Origin: Mycobacterium lepraemurium
GTDB taxonomy: Bacteria > Actinomycetota > Actinomycetes > Mycobacteriales > Mycobacteriaceae
Assembly (NCBI GenBank): GCA_002291465.1
Contig: CP021238.1
Coordinates: 558,001 to 622,000, forward strand
Reading direction: 5' to 3'
DNA length: 64,000 bases
Shown: piece by piece, positions 27,723-38,212 of the stretch
Position numbering within the stretch: position 1 is the first letter of the stretch
Layout: each line of letters opens with the position of its first letter
Position numbers and translations under genes: made by a program
The notes under the pieces: model-generated
Told to the model about the DNA's origin: nothing
Seen by the model: only the letters and a program-made list of their open reading frames with translations
Databases searched by the model: none

Positions 27723-27728
27723 CTGGGT

Positions 27729-29201
<1,473 letters not shown>

Positions 29202-29235
29202 GCCCCCGTCGGCCGGCCCCGGTAGCCTGCTGACC

Positions 29236-31035
29236 GTGGCCCTCTACCGCAAGTACCGTCCGGCTACCTTCGCCGAAGTGGTGGGGCAGGAGCACGTCAC
29301 CGAACCCCTGTCGATCGCGCTGGAAGCCGGCCGGATCAACCACGCCTACCTGTTCTCGGGTCCGCGCGGCTGCGGGAAGACCTCCTCGGCGCGCATCCTG
29401 GCCCGCTCGCTGAACTGCGTGCAGAGGCCGACGGCCACGCCGTGCGGGGTGTGCGACTCGTGCCTGGCGCTGGCGCCCAACGCGCCCGGCAGCATCGACG
29501 TGGTCGAGCTGGACGCGGCCAGCCACGGCGGCGTGGACGACACCCGCGAGCTGCGGGACCGGGCATTCTACGCGCCGGCGCAGTCGCGCTACCGGGTGTT
29601 CATCGTCGACGAGGCGCACATGGTGACCACCGCGGGGTTCAACGCGCTGCTCAAGATCGTCGAAGAGCCGCCCGAGCACCTCGTCTTCATCTTCGCCACC
29701 ACCGAACCGGAGAAGGTGCTGCCGACGATCCGGTCGCGTACCCATCACTACCCGTTCCGGCTGCTGCCGCCCAAGACCATGCGGGCGCTGATCGGGCGAA
29801 TCTGCGAACAAGAGGGCGTCGTCGTCGACGACGCGGTGTACCCGCTGGTGATCCGCGCCGGCGGCGGCTCGCCACGCGACACGCTCTCGGTGCTGGACCA
29901 GCTGGTCGCGGGCGCCGAGGGCGGGCACGTCACTTACCAGCGGGCGCTGGGTCTGCTCGGGGCCACCGACCTGGCGCTGATCGACGACACCGTGGACGCC
30001 CTGGCGGCCGGCGACGCCGCGGCGCTGTTCGGCGCGGTGGAGTCGGTGATCGACGCCGGGCATGATCCGCGGCGCTTCGCCACCGACCTGCTCGAGCGGT
30101 TCCGCGACCTGATCCTGCTGCAGGCCGTCCCCGATGCGGCCAGCCGCGGCGTGGTGGACGCCCCCGAGGACGTGCTGGAGAGGATGCGTGACCAGGCTAC
30201 CCGGATCGGCCCGGCGACCCTGACCCGTTACGCCGAGGTGGTGCAGGCGGGGCTGGGCGAGATGCGGGGTGCGACGGCGCCGCGGCTGCTGCTCGAGGTG
30301 GTGTGCGCCCGGCTATTGCTGCCCTCGGCCAGCGACACCGAATCGGCGCTGCTGCAACGGGTCGAGCGAATCGAGACCCGGCTGGACATGTCCATTCCCG
30401 CGGGGCCGACGCCGGTCGAGCAGCCGGTGCGGTTCACCCGGCCATCCGCGGCGTCCAAGCCCGAGCCGGTGGCGGCCAAGCCCGAGCGCGAGCCGGAACC
30501 CCAGCCCGAGGCCAGGCCGGCGCCGAGGGCCGAACCCACGCCCGAGCCGGCGCAGTCCTCCGAAACCCCTTCCGCGCCAGGGGAACTCAATGCCGCCGCG
30601 GTGCGAAGCATGTGGTCGACGGTGCGCGACAAGGTCCGTCAGCGCAGCCGCACCACCGAGGTGATGCTGGCCGGCGCCACCGTTCGGGCGATCGAGGACA
30701 ACACGCTGGTGCTGACGCATGAATCGGCACCCCTGGCCAAGCGGCTCTGCGAACAGCGCAACGCCGACGTCATCGCCGAGGCGCTCAAGGATGCGCTGGG
30801 CGTCAACTGGCGGGTGCGCTGTGAGGCCGGCTCACCGGCGCCGGCGACGGCCGGCCCGCCGCATCCCAAGCCGGAACAGCCTGTCCCCGAACCGGATTCG
30901 GCCCGCTGTGACGCGGAAGAGCACATGCTGGCCGAGGCGGTCCGCGACGAGCCGGCGGCGCGCCGCGACCCGGAAGAGGCCGCGCTGAAGCTGCTGCAGA
31001 ACGAGTTGGGCGCCCGCCGCATCGACGGGGGCTGA
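29236..31035 (+). CDS. dnaX: DNA polymerase III subunit gamma/tau
   Basis: 599 residues with a GTG start. It opens ALYRKYRPATFAEVVGQEHV; the Walker A is GPRGCGKTSSARIL, the zinc-binding cysteines lie in NCVQRPTATPCGVCDSC, the Walker B is VDEAHM, and sensor 1 is FIFATTEPEKVL. After about residue 385 comes a long Pro/Glu/Ala-rich linker and a C-terminal tau-like domain (MWSTVRDKVRQRSRTTEVML). It loads the sliding clamp and ties the replisome together. I see no obvious frameshift site for a separate gamma form. Intact. Confidence 0.95.
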   Translation: MALYRKYRPATFAEVVGQEHVTEPLSIALEAGRINHAYLFSGPRGCGKTSSARILARSLNCVQRPTATPCGVCDSCLALAPNAPGSIDVVELDAASHGGVDDTRELRDRAFYAPAQSRYRVFIVDEAHMVTTAGFNALLKIVEEPPEHLVFIFATTEPEKVLPTIRSRTHHYPFRLLPPKTMRALIGRICEQEGVVVDDAVYPLVIRAGGGSPRDTLSVLDQLVAGAEGGHVTYQRALGLLGATDLALIDDTVDALAAGDAAALFGAVESVIDAGHDPRRFATDLLERFRDLILLQAVPDAASRGVVDAPEDVLERMRDQATRIGPATLTRYAEVVQAGLGEMRGATAPRLLLEVVCARLLLPSASDTESALLQRVERIETRLDMSIPAGPTPVEQPVRFTRPSAASKPEPVAAKPEREPEPQPEARPAPRAEPTPEPAQSSETPSAPGELNAAAVRSMWSTVRDKVRQRSRTTEVMLAGATVRAIEDNTLVLTHESAPLAKRLCEQRNADVIAEALKDALGVNWRVRCEAGSPAPATAGPPHPKPEQPVPEPDSARCDAEEHMLAEAVRDEPAARRDPEEAALKLLQNELGARRIDGG

Positions 31036-31046
31036 GCACCTCCCCG

Positions 31047-32357
31047 TTAGGGCGACCACCACGGCCGCAGCGGCAGGTCGTCGTCGCCGCGCGCGTCGAC
31101 GTTGGCCGCCAGCACGTGATGCAGCTGAAGGCTGTTCTGCTCGAAGGCAACCCGCGAGGCCGCCATGTACAGACCCCACACCTTCGCGGTCGGCAACCCG
31201 ACCTCGCCGACGGCGGCGTCCCAGTGCTCGACCAGATTGCGGCACCAGTCGCGCAGCGTCATCGCGTAGTGGCGCCGGAAGTTCTCGCCGTGCAGCACCT
31301 CGAAGCCGACGTCCTGGATCGCGCAGGTGATGCGGCCCGACCCGGTCAGCTCGCCGTCCGGGAACACGTAGCGATCGGTGAACCCGCCGGCGAACGACGT
31401 CGAGGTGTTGTCGTGCCGGGTGATGCAGTGGTTGAGCAGCAGACCGCCGGTGCGCAGCTTGCTCTTCAGGAACCCGAAGTAGGCGGGGTAGTTCTTGACG
31501 CCGATGTGCTCGGTCAACCCGATCGAGGACACCGCGTCGAACCCGGTTTCCACCACGTCGCGGTAGTCGGAGTGGCGCACCTGCGCCAGGTCGCCGAGCC
31601 CCTCGTCGTCGATGCGGCGCTGCGCCCACTTTGCCTGCTCGGCCGACAGGGTGGCGCCGATCGCCCGCACCCCGCGGCGCGCCGCGTAGCGCACCATGCC
31701 GCCCCAGCCGCAGCCGACGTCGAGCAGCCGGTCGCCCGGGGCCAACCGCAACTTGTCGAAGATCAGCCGGTACTTGTTCTCGTGCGCCTCTTCCAGCGTC
31801 GCGTCGGAGTGCGGGTACACCGCGCAGGTGTAGGTCATCGACGGGCCCAGCACCAATTCGTAGAACCGGTTGGAGACGTCGTAGTGGTGGTGGATGGCCT
31901 CGGCGTCGCGGGCCTTGGTGTGCATCAGCCCGTCGGCGATCCGGCGCCACCGGGGGCGCGTCTCCTGCGGCGGCGGGGCCACCGGCAACAACCGCTCGAA
32001 CCCGATCGAGCGGACGACGTTGGCCAGCACCTGGGCCGGCGGCCGCTTGAACTGCACCCGATCGGTCAGCGTCTTGAGCAGCCGGTACGGATCACCCGGA
32101 TGCACGCCGTAGGCCTGCAGGTCGCCGGCCACGTAGGCGCGGGCCAGGCCGAGCTCGCCAGGCGCCGTCGCCAGATACGTGGCCCCGCGCGGGCTGCGCA
32201 GATCCAGGCCGAGCTCGGCGTCTTCGCTGCCGGCGGTGCTGCCGTCGTACGCGGTGAACTTCAGCGGGTGGCGGCCGGTCGCGGCGAAGACCTCCAGAAT
32301 CTCGGCCATGCTGAGCTTGCCGGTCCGCGACCGGTGCGGTTGTTTGGTGGTCGTCAT
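31047..32357 (-). CDS. Cyclopropane-fatty-acyl-phospholipid synthase-like methyltransferase
   Basis: 436 residues. Class I SAM fold with motif I LLDVGCGWGGMVRYAARRG, CFA-synthase signatures AIHHHYDVSNRFYELVLG and MTYTCAVYP, the catalytic Glu in GLTEHIGVKNY, and HCITRHDNTS. The N-terminal 120 residues form the extra domain of true CFA synthases. Its ATG overlaps the stop of the FAD-oxidoreductase gene upstream (ATGA). Such pairs (Rv3719/Rv3720, and the related BfaB/BfaA or TmsA/TmsB) methylate phospholipid oleate and reduce the methylene product, giving branched acids such as tuberculostearate; whether this paralogue does that is not known. Intact. Confidence 0.88.
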   Translation of the reverse strand: MTTTKQPHRSRTGKLSMAEILEVFAATGRHPLKFTAYDGSTAGSEDAELGLDLRSPRGATYLATAPGELGLARAYVAGDLQAYGVHPGDPYRLLKTLTDRVQFKRPPAQVLANVVRSIGFERLLPVAPPPQETRPRWRRIADGLMHTKARDAEAIHHHYDVSNRFYELVLGPSMTYTCAVYPHSDATLEEAHENKYRLIFDKLRLAPGDRLLDVGCGWGGMVRYAARRGVRAIGATLSAEQAKWAQRRIDDEGLGDLAQVRHSDYRDVVETGFDAVSSIGLTEHIGVKNYPAYFGFLKSKLRTGGLLLNHCITRHDNTSTSFAGGFTDRYVFPDGELTGSGRITCAIQDVGFEVLHGENFRRHYAMTLRDWCRNLVEHWDAAVGEVGLPTAKVWGLYMAASRVAFEQNSLQLHHVLAANVDARGDDDLPLRPWWSP

Positions 32358-33778
32358 CGCCGTTGTACCGCCTTCGCGTAGAGGTCGAGTAAACGAGAAT
32401 CGGGGTCGTAGGTCTTCTTGACGGTGTTGTACGCCTCGCCGCCGTAGAGCTCGTTGAACTCCTCGCGGGTGTAGAAGGAGTCGGAGTACAGCGACTTGTG
32501 CCCGTCCAGCTCGCTCACCTTGGCTTCGATCAGCCGGTTGGTGGCGCCCTCGGTCGCACCGGCGGGCACCGACGACCAGAAGCCGACGTTGACGTACGTG
32601 CGGTCCGGGCGCATCGGGTACAGCGGCCAGCCGTCGTGGTCACGTAACCACAAGGGGCACAACCAGATCGGGGTGATGGGCACCGTTTCGAGGAACCACT
32701 CCAGGAATTCGAAGGTCCGTTCCACCGGCAGTTCGACGTCCTGCACCACCCGCTCGCGGGGTGGACGGCCGTTGCGGGCCTCGATGCGGTCCGAGATGCG
32801 CAAGCGCCGGTCCAGCGAGACCAGCTTGGAGTAGACGCTGCTGCGCCGGTAGCGGCGCGGCCACCAGCGCCGCACCCGCGGGTTCTGCACGCCGAACGCG
32901 CGCGAGCACCAGAACCAGTCGGTGTCCCAGCGCCAGAAGTAGTCGTGCATGGTCAGCCGGTCGTCCTTGGTGGGCTCGTCGCCCGGGGAGTCGTGCCGGA
33001 TCGACTGGTAGTAGATGTGCTGCCCCGTGTAGTCGCTGACCGGGCCGGGGGTGGTGGTCCGCCGGCCCACGCACAGGTAGCTCTCGTCGGCGCTGAACAC
33101 CACACCGTCGAGATAGTCCACCGGCGTGCCGGCGTGCCCGCCGGTGTCGATGATGCGTTCGGCCGCCGCGATCAGGTCAGCCAGCGCGTGAAACCTGATG
33201 TGGCGCAACGCCACAAACGGCGCGACCCGCTCCAGCTCGATCCGCAGTCTGGTCGAATACCCAAGTGTGCCATAGGAATTCGGGAAGGCGCGGAACAGGT
33301 CGGCGTGCTGGGTGCGCGACGCGGTGAGCAATTCGCCGGCGCCGGTGAGGATGTCCATCTCCAGCACCGACTCGTGCGGCAGACCGTTGCGGAACGACGC
33401 CGATTCGATGCCCAGGCCGTTGACCGCGCCGCCGAGGGTGATCGTCTTGAGTTGGGGCACCACCAGCGGCGACAGCCCGTACGGCAGGGTCGCGGCCACC
33501 AGGTCCTCGTAGGTGCACATGCCCGCCACGTCGGCGGTGCGAGTCTCCGGATCCACCCCCAGCACCCCGGTCAGCCCGGAGGTGTCCAGGCCGGGCGCGT
33601 CGCGTTTGGTGCGGGCGCGGAACAGGTTTGACGTCGGCTTGGCCAGCCGGACGGCCGACGTTGCCGGGATGGACCGATAACTTTCCAGCAACCGGTCGAC
33701 GCCGGCCTGGTGGGCCGAGAGTGCGGATCCAAGGACTGGCACCAGATATACCCTAGTCTTCGACAACAGCCCGTGCAC
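32354..33778 (-). CDS. FAD-binding oxidoreductase (Rv3719-like), partner of the CFA-like synthase
   Basis: 474 residues with a GTG start. A PCMH-type FAD domain: RLAKPTSNLFRAR, VAGMCTYEDLVAATLPYGL, TITLGGAVNGLGIESASFRN (the pyrophosphate loop) and PNSYGTLGYSTRLRIELE. The C-terminal half matches the DHCR24-like/TmsA group (SIYYQSIRHD-type region, PLWLRDHDGWPLYP, YVNVGFWSSVPAG). It is the first gene of a two-gene operon with the methyltransferase and probably reduces a methylene-acyl intermediate. Divergent from the SRPBCC gene with 48 bp between. Intact. Confidence 0.85.
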   Translation of the reverse strand: MHGLLSKTRVYLVPVLGSALSAHQAGVDRLLESYRSIPATSAVRLAKPTSNLFRARTKRDAPGLDTSGLTGVLGVDPETRTADVAGMCTYEDLVAATLPYGLSPLVVPQLKTITLGGAVNGLGIESASFRNGLPHESVLEMDILTGAGELLTASRTQHADLFRAFPNSYGTLGYSTRLRIELERVAPFVALRHIRFHALADLIAAAERIIDTGGHAGTPVDYLDGVVFSADESYLCVGRRTTTPGPVSDYTGQHIYYQSIRHDSPGDEPTKDDRLTMHDYFWRWDTDWFWCSRAFGVQNPRVRRWWPRRYRRSSVYSKLVSLDRRLRISDRIEARNGRPPRERVVQDVELPVERTFEFLEWFLETVPITPIWLCPLWLRDHDGWPLYPMRPDRTYVNVGFWSSVPAGATEGATNRLIEAKVSELDGHKSLYSDSFYTREEFNELYGGEAYNTVKKTYDPDSRLLDLYAKAVQRR

Positions 33779-33826
33779 CCGTCGTGAGCGGCGGTATCGG
33801 GGAAACCATCAGCAGGAGGGGCCGCC

Positions 33827-34264
33827 GTGGGACAGGTGAGCGCAGACAGCACCATCTTGATCAACGCCGACCCGGCGGCAACCCTCGCCGCCGTCGCGGA
33901 CTACCAGACGGTTCGCTCGAAAATCCTCTCCCCGCAATACAGCGACTACCAGGTGCTGCAGGGCGGGCAGGGGGCCGGCACGGTCGCCAAGTGGAAGCTG
34001 CAAGCCACCAAGTCGCGGGTCCGTGACGTGCAGGTCGACGTCGACGTGGCGGGGCACACCGTGATCGAGAAGGACGCTAATTCGTCCATGGTGACCAACT
34101 GGACGGTGACACCGGCCGGGCCCGGCTCCAGCGTCACCGTCAAGACCACCTGGACCGGCGCCGGCGGCGTCAAGGGCTTCTTCGAGAAAACCTTTGCGCC
34201 GTTGGGGCTGAAGAAGATTCAGGGCAAGGTGCTGGTCAACCTGAAGAGGGAGCTGGAGAGCTAG
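33827..34264 (+). CDS. SRPBCC (START-like) family protein, Rv3718c-like
   Basis: 145 residues, GTG start preceded by AGGAGGGG. The hydrophobic-ligand fold is suggested by ILINADPAATLAAVADYQTV at the start, alternating strands in the middle (GTVAKWKLQATKSRVRDVQV), and a long C-terminal helix ([19 protein letters not shown]). Members of this superfamily bind lipids or polyketides. Same position as M. tuberculosis Rv3718c. The stop overlaps that of the convergent amidase. Confidence 0.85.
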   Translation: MGQVSADSTILINADPAATLAAVADYQTVRSKILSPQYSDYQVLQGGQGAGTVAKWKLQATKSRVRDVQVDVDVAGHTVIEKDANSSMVTNWTVTPAGPGSSVTVKTTWTGAGGVKGFFEKTFAPLGLKKIQGKVLVNLKRELES

Positions 34265-35034
34265 CGGGCCTGGCCCTGGGAGCCCAGGAAACCCGCGACG
34301 CCGCGGACCATCGCGGCGGCGTACTTCTGCCGGCCCTCGGCCGACTCCATCAGCGCCGAATCCGCGGGATTCTTCATGTTGCCGCACTCGACCAGGATCG
34401 ACGGGTACTGCGCCAGGTTCAGGCCGGTCAGGTCCGAACGCCCGTACAGCCCGTTCTGGCCGATGTAGTTGGCCGGCGGGATGCCCGAGGCCTGCATCTG
34501 GTCGCGCATGATCCGGGCGTATTGCACCGACGGCCCGGCCTGCACCTGGTTGAGCGGCGGGGCCGAATAGTTGACGTGGAAGCCGCGGCCCGACGGCGGT
34601 CCGCCATCGGCGTGAATGGACAGAATCGCGTTGGGGTGCAACGCGTTGGCCATGTTGGCGCGCTCATCGACGCAGGGGCCCAGCCCGGTGTCGTTGGCCC
34701 GGGCCAGGGCGGTCCGCACCCCCAGCGCGGTCAGCTCGGCGCGCACCCGAAGCGCGGTGTCCCAGGTGAAGGTGTGCTCCTGGTAGCCGGTGTTGGTCGC
34801 CGTCCCGCTGGCCTGACAGTCCTTGGTGCCGCCGCGCCCGGTGGGCACCTGGCGGTTGATGGACGCGTCGTTGGAGCCGTTGTGGCCCGGGTCGATGAAC
34901 ACCACCATGCCGGCGATGTTGGACGGCACCCCCCACGCGGCCGGGGCCGCGGTCGGAATGATCGCCGTCGACGCAGCAACCAGCGCACCGACCGCCACTT
35001 TGATCCCGACACGTCTGCTCAGTCGTAGGTCCAC
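34261..35034 (-). CDS. ami1: Zinc N-acetylmuramoyl-L-alanine amidase (Rv3717/Ami1 type)
   Basis: 257 residues with a Sec signal peptide ([20 protein letters not shown]). Amidase_3 fold: zinc ligands in [12 protein letters not shown], the Glu in [12 protein letters not shown] and the His in [11 protein letters not shown], and the catalytic Glu in [17 protein letters not shown]. It cuts the bond between muramic acid and the stem peptide. Length and layout match M. tuberculosis Rv3717, which lacks a separate cell-wall-binding domain. Intact. Confidence 0.9.
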   Translation of the reverse strand: MDLRLSRRVGIKVAVGALVAASTAIIPTAAPAAWGVPSNIAGMVVFIDPGHNGSNDASINRQVPTGRGGTKDCQASGTATNTGYQEHTFTWDTALRVRAELTALGVRTALARANDTGLGPCVDERANMANALHPNAILSIHADGGPPSGRGFHVNYSAPPLNQVQAGPSVQYARIMRDQMQASGIPPANYIGQNGLYGRSDLTGLNLAQYPSILVECGNMKNPADSALMESAEGRQKYAAAMVRGVAGFLGSQGQAR

Positions 35035-35132
35035 GGCGCCAAGGTAACGTCGCGCGGTCTACGCTGGGTGTTCCGAATCACCGGAGACTCACGAGCGAAA
35101 CCAAGTCGAGACCAAGACGGGAGGGGACTGTC

Positions 35133-35450
35133 ATGCAACCCGGACCCGGAGGCGATATGTCCGCGCTGCTGGCCCAGGCGCAGCAGATGCAGCAAAAGCT
35201 CATGGAGGCCCAGCAGCAACTGGCCAACGCCGAGGTGCACGGTCAGGTCGGCGGGGGTCTGGTCAAGGTCGTCGTCAAGGGCGGCGGCGAGGTGGTGGCG
35301 GTCAAGATCGATCCCTCCGTCGTCAACCCGTCGGACGTCGAGACTCTGCAGGACCTGGTCGTCGGCGCCATGGCCGACGCATCCAAGCAGGTCACCCGGA
35401 TGGCCCAGGAGCGGCCCGGGCAGCCTCCGGCGCCGGCGCCGGGCGTTTAG
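35133..35450 (+). CDS. ybaB: YbaB/EbfC family nucleoid-associated protein
   Basis: 105 residues; an ATG preceded by GGGAGGGG. The core is [20 protein letters not shown], a helix with the family's Gln/Met pattern, then [20 protein letters not shown] and [20 protein letters not shown]. Such proteins bind DNA as dimers. It is directly upstream of recR, as in most bacteria, 25 bp apart. The C-terminal Pro/Ala tail is shorter than in M. tuberculosis Rv3716c (133 aa). Confidence 0.9.
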   Translation: MQPGPGGDMSALLAQAQQMQQKLMEAQQQLANAEVHGQVGGGLVKVVVKGGGEVVAVKIDPSVVNPSDVETLQDLVVGAMADASKQVTRMAQERPGQPPAPAPGV

Positions 35451-35475
35451 CGTCCGGGTAGATTCCAGGGCCGAC

Positions 35476-36087
35476 ATGTTTGAGGGACCCGTCCAGGATC
35501 TGATCGACGAGCTGGGCAAGCTGCCGGGTATCGGGCCTAAGAGCGCCCAGCGCATCGCCTTTCATCTGCTGTCGGTCGAACCGCCCGACATCGACCGGCT
35601 GACCGCGGTGCTGGCCAGGGTCCGCGACGGGGTGCGGTTCTGCGCGGTGTGCGGCAACGTCTCCGATGACGAGCGCTGCCGGATTTGCTCCGACCCCCGC
35701 CGCGACGCGTCGGTGGTGTGCGTGGTCGAGGAGCCCAAGGACGTGCAGGCCGTCGAGCGCACCCGCGAATTCCGCGGCCGCTACCACGTTTTGGGCGGTG
35801 CGCTCGATCCGTTGTCCGGGGTGGGCCCCGATCAGCTGCGGATCCGCGAGCTGCTGAGCCGGATCGGGGAGCGGGTCGACGACGTCGACATCACCGAGGT
35901 GATCATCGCCACCGACCCGAACACCGAGGGCGAGGCGACGGCCACCTACCTGGTGCGGATGCTGCGCGACATTCCCGGCCTGACCGTGACCCGCATCGCC
36001 TCCGGGCTGCCGATGGGCGGCGATCTGGAGTTCGCCGACGAGTTGACGCTGGGCCGCGCGCTGGCCGGCCGCCGCGCCATGGTCTGA
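35476..36087 (+). CDS. recR: Recombination protein RecR
   Basis: 203 residues, identical in length to the M. tuberculosis protein. Helix-hairpin-helix [20 protein letters not shown], the zinc finger [18 protein letters not shown], and a TOPRIM domain starting [17 protein letters not shown] with the acidic patch [15 protein letters not shown]. It acts with RecO/RecF in loading RecA on gapped DNA. The frame is open further upstream, but homology starts at this ATG. Intact. Confidence 0.95.
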   Translation: MFEGPVQDLIDELGKLPGIGPKSAQRIAFHLLSVEPPDIDRLTAVLARVRDGVRFCAVCGNVSDDERCRICSDPRRDASVVCVVEEPKDVQAVERTREFRGRYHVLGGALDPLSGVGPDQLRIRELLSRIGERVDDVDITEVIIATDPNTEGEATATYLVRMLRDIPGLTVTRIASGLPMGGDLEFADELTLGRALAGRRAMV

Positions 36088-36100
36088 GGGTTTCGGCCGC

Positions 36101-36808
36101 TCAGCGGGCGGCCAGCCGCTCCCGGCGCAGCAACTCCACCTCGGGCATCTGCAGCTCGGGCAGCCCGCCGACCACCTTGCCCAGCAGCAGGTCGGCCAGC
36201 TGCGGGTTGCGGGCCAGGCACGGCCCGTGCATGTAGGTGGCGACCACCGACCCCTGCACCACCCCGTCGAAACCGTCGCCGACACGGTTGCCCGTACCCT
36301 TGACCACCGCGCCCAGGGGAGCGGCGGCGTGGCCCAAAATCGTTCCGCCCCTGTGGTTTTCGAAACCGGTCAACGGTTCGGTCAAGCCGGCCAGCAGCGG
36401 CTTAGTCACCAGCTCGCCGATGTGGCGGGCATCCTGCGGGGAGGTCGTCGCGTCCAGCATGCCCACGCCGTCGACCCGTTCCCCGGCCGACGTCTCATAC
36501 CAGTGCCCGAGCACCTGAACGGCCGCGCAGATCGCCAGCACCGGCGCGCCGCGTTCGGCGGCGCGCTGCAGGCTCGGGTAGCGCAGCAGATGCCGGGTGG
36601 CCAGCCGCTGCGCGTAGTCCTCGGCCCCGCCCAGCGTGTAGAGGTCCAACGACTCGGGCACCGGGTCGGCCAGCGTGAGCTCGATGATCTCGGCGTCGAT
36701 GCCGCGCAGCCGCAGTCGCTGCCGCAGCACCAGCGCGTTGCCTCCGTCGCCGTAGGTGCCCATCACGTCGGGCAGCACCAGCCCGATCCGCACGACCGAA
36801 TCAGCCAT
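36101..36808 (-). CDS. gatD: Lipid II isoglutaminyl synthase, glutamine amidotransferase subunit
   Basis: 235 residues. CobB/CobQ-type class I amidotransferase with the nucleophile Cys94 in VLAICAAVQVLG, His194 in TYMHGPCLARNP, and FENHRGG near the active site. With MurT it amidates D-glutamate of lipid II, which is needed for transpeptidation. Its ATG overlaps the murT stop by 8 bp (ATGGCTGA), so the two subunits are made together. Intact. Confidence 0.93.
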   Translation of the reverse strand: MADSVVRIGLVLPDVMGTYGDGGNALVLRQRLRLRGIDAEIIELTLADPVPESLDLYTLGGAEDYAQRLATRHLLRYPSLQRAAERGAPVLAICAAVQVLGHWYETSAGERVDGVGMLDATTSPQDARHIGELVTKPLLAGLTEPLTGFENHRGGTILGHAAAPLGAVVKGTGNRVGDGFDGVVQGSVVATYMHGPCLARNPQLADLLLGKVVGGLPELQMPEVELLRRERLAAR

Positions 36809-38051
36809 GACGCGCCACCGCTCGTTGCAGCGTCAGGAACGCGGTGTAGTTGGCGACGACCTCCACCCGCCCGGGCGGGCAGGACTCGATGGCGGCGACG
36901 GTGTCGTGCACCAGGGTGTGCTCGACACCCGCGTACCCGAGCCGCACCGCCAGGTCGGTGCCGCGCTCCCCGGCGGCCACCACCGGGGTGGTCTGGAACG
37001 TGTCGTTGAAGTGCTCGAAGCGCACGTCCCACAGCCAGGACAGGTCCTCGCCGTCGGGCACCCGGCCGTTGACCGAGATGACCACCCCGTCGGCGTGCGG
37101 GTCCACCATCGACAGCGCTTCCTGCCAACCCGCCGGATTCTTGGCCAGCAGCATGCGGACGTCGTGCCCGCCGATCCGCATCGTGCGATATCGGCCGGCG
37201 ACCTCGTTGACCGTTGACACGGCCGTCACCGCCGCCGCCGGATCGGCGCCCAACGCGACCGCGGCGGCCACGGCCTGGGCGGCGTTGCCGCGGTTCACCG
37301 CGCCCGGTAGCGCCAACCGCATCGGCAGCGCCACACCGCCGGGGCCGTACAGGTTGCCGCCGTCCTGTGGGTCGAACCACCAGTGCGGGCTGGGCCGCTT
37401 GAAGTCGGCGCCGGTGGAATACCAATGCCCCTGCTCGCGGATGATCACCTCGCCGCTGCGCGGGCAGCTCACCGAGTCGTTCGCCCAGGAGCCGCCGGTG
37501 GCCACCCACACCACGTTGGGGCTGTCGTAGGCTGCCGAGGTCATCAGCACGTCGTCGCAGTTGGCCACGACGACCGCGTCCGGGTGCCGGGCCAGGCCGG
37601 TGCGCAGGGTCCGCTCGATGACGTTGATCTCGCCGACCCGGTCCAACTGGTCGCGGGACAGGTTGAGCAGCACGACGACGCCCGGGCGGACGGCGTCGGA
37701 CACGTGCGGCACGTGCATCTCGTCGACCTCCAGGGCGGCCAGCCGGGCGCCGCGGTTGGCGGCCAGCGCCGCGACCAGGCCGGCGTCCATGTTGGCGCCC
37801 TCGGCGTTGGTGGCCACCGATCCCATGGTGGCCAGCGCGGCGGCGGTCATCCGGGTGGTGGTCGACTTGCCGTTGGTGCCGGTGACGACGACGGTACGCC
37901 GGCCGGTGGCCAGTTGCCGCAGCACCGAGCGGTCCAGCGTCATCGCGACCAGCCCGCCGATCATGGCGCCGGCGCCGCGACCGGTCACCCGGGACGCCCA
38001 GCGCGCGCTCTCTCCCGCGGCCAGGGCCAGACGGGCACGGGTGGTCAGCAC
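36801..38051 (-). CDS. murT: Lipid II isoglutaminyl synthase, Mur-ligase-like subunit
   Basis: 416 residues. ATP-binding P-loop VVVTGTNGKSTTTRM (residues 54-68), the Mur-ligase central block VVLLNLSRDQLDRVGEINVI, NCDD and GRYRTMRIGGHDVRMLLAKNPAGWQE, then a C-terminal DUF1727 domain (VISVNGRVPDGEDLSWLWDV). The cysteine region reads SCPRSGEVI rather than a full CxxC knuckle, which may be normal in mycobacteria. It activates the D-Glu carboxylate for GatD. Intact. Confidence 0.93.
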   Translation of the reverse strand: MLTTRARLALAAGESARWASRVTGRGAGAMIGGLVAMTLDRSVLRQLATGRRTVVVTGTNGKSTTTRMTAAALATMGSVATNAEGANMDAGLVAALAANRGARLAALEVDEMHVPHVSDAVRPGVVVLLNLSRDQLDRVGEINVIERTLRTGLARHPDAVVVANCDDVLMTSAAYDSPNVVWVATGGSWANDSVSCPRSGEVIIREQGHWYSTGADFKRPSPHWWFDPQDGGNLYGPGGVALPMRLALPGAVNRGNAAQAVAAAVALGADPAAAVTAVSTVNEVAGRYRTMRIGGHDVRMLLAKNPAGWQEALSMVDPHADGVVISVNGRVPDGEDLSWLWDVRFEHFNDTFQTTPVVAAGERGTDLAVRLGYAGVEHTLVHDTVAAIESCPPGRVEVVANYTAFLTLQRAVARHG

Positions 38052-38095
38052 CCGGAGAGTTTAAGGGCGATCGCAAGCGCGGCGCTTGTCGCCGG

Positions 38096-38155
38096 GCGCA
38101 GCGGGTCGCCCGGATCGGGTTCGAGGCGCAGCGGGTCGCCCGGATCGATTCGAAC
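38096..38155. repeat. Tandem ~30-bp direct repeat upstream of murT
   Basis: Two copies (38096-38125 and 38126-38155) begin with the same 22 bp, GCGCAGCGGGTCGCCCGGAT and two more bases, then diverge slightly in a TTCGA-containing tail. It fills the divergent murT/dnaQ-like promoter region. It may be a recent duplication (VNTR-like). Confidence 0.6.
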
Positions 38156-38212
38156 GCCGACACGGCGCTGTGTGACACCGGTGATGTCGGTCGCCCGTGC
38201 CATCCTCAGTGC

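Noticed and set aside
29236..31035. Possible programmed frameshift in dnaX for a gamma subunit
   Set aside because: No A-rich slippery heptamer followed by a strong stem was seen; the frame is open to a tau-length product.
36801..38051. Missing zinc-knuckle cysteine in MurT (SCPRSGE)
   Set aside because: Without an alignment I cannot tell whether this Ser is normal in mycobacterial MurT; all other motifs are intact, so I do not call it damaged.
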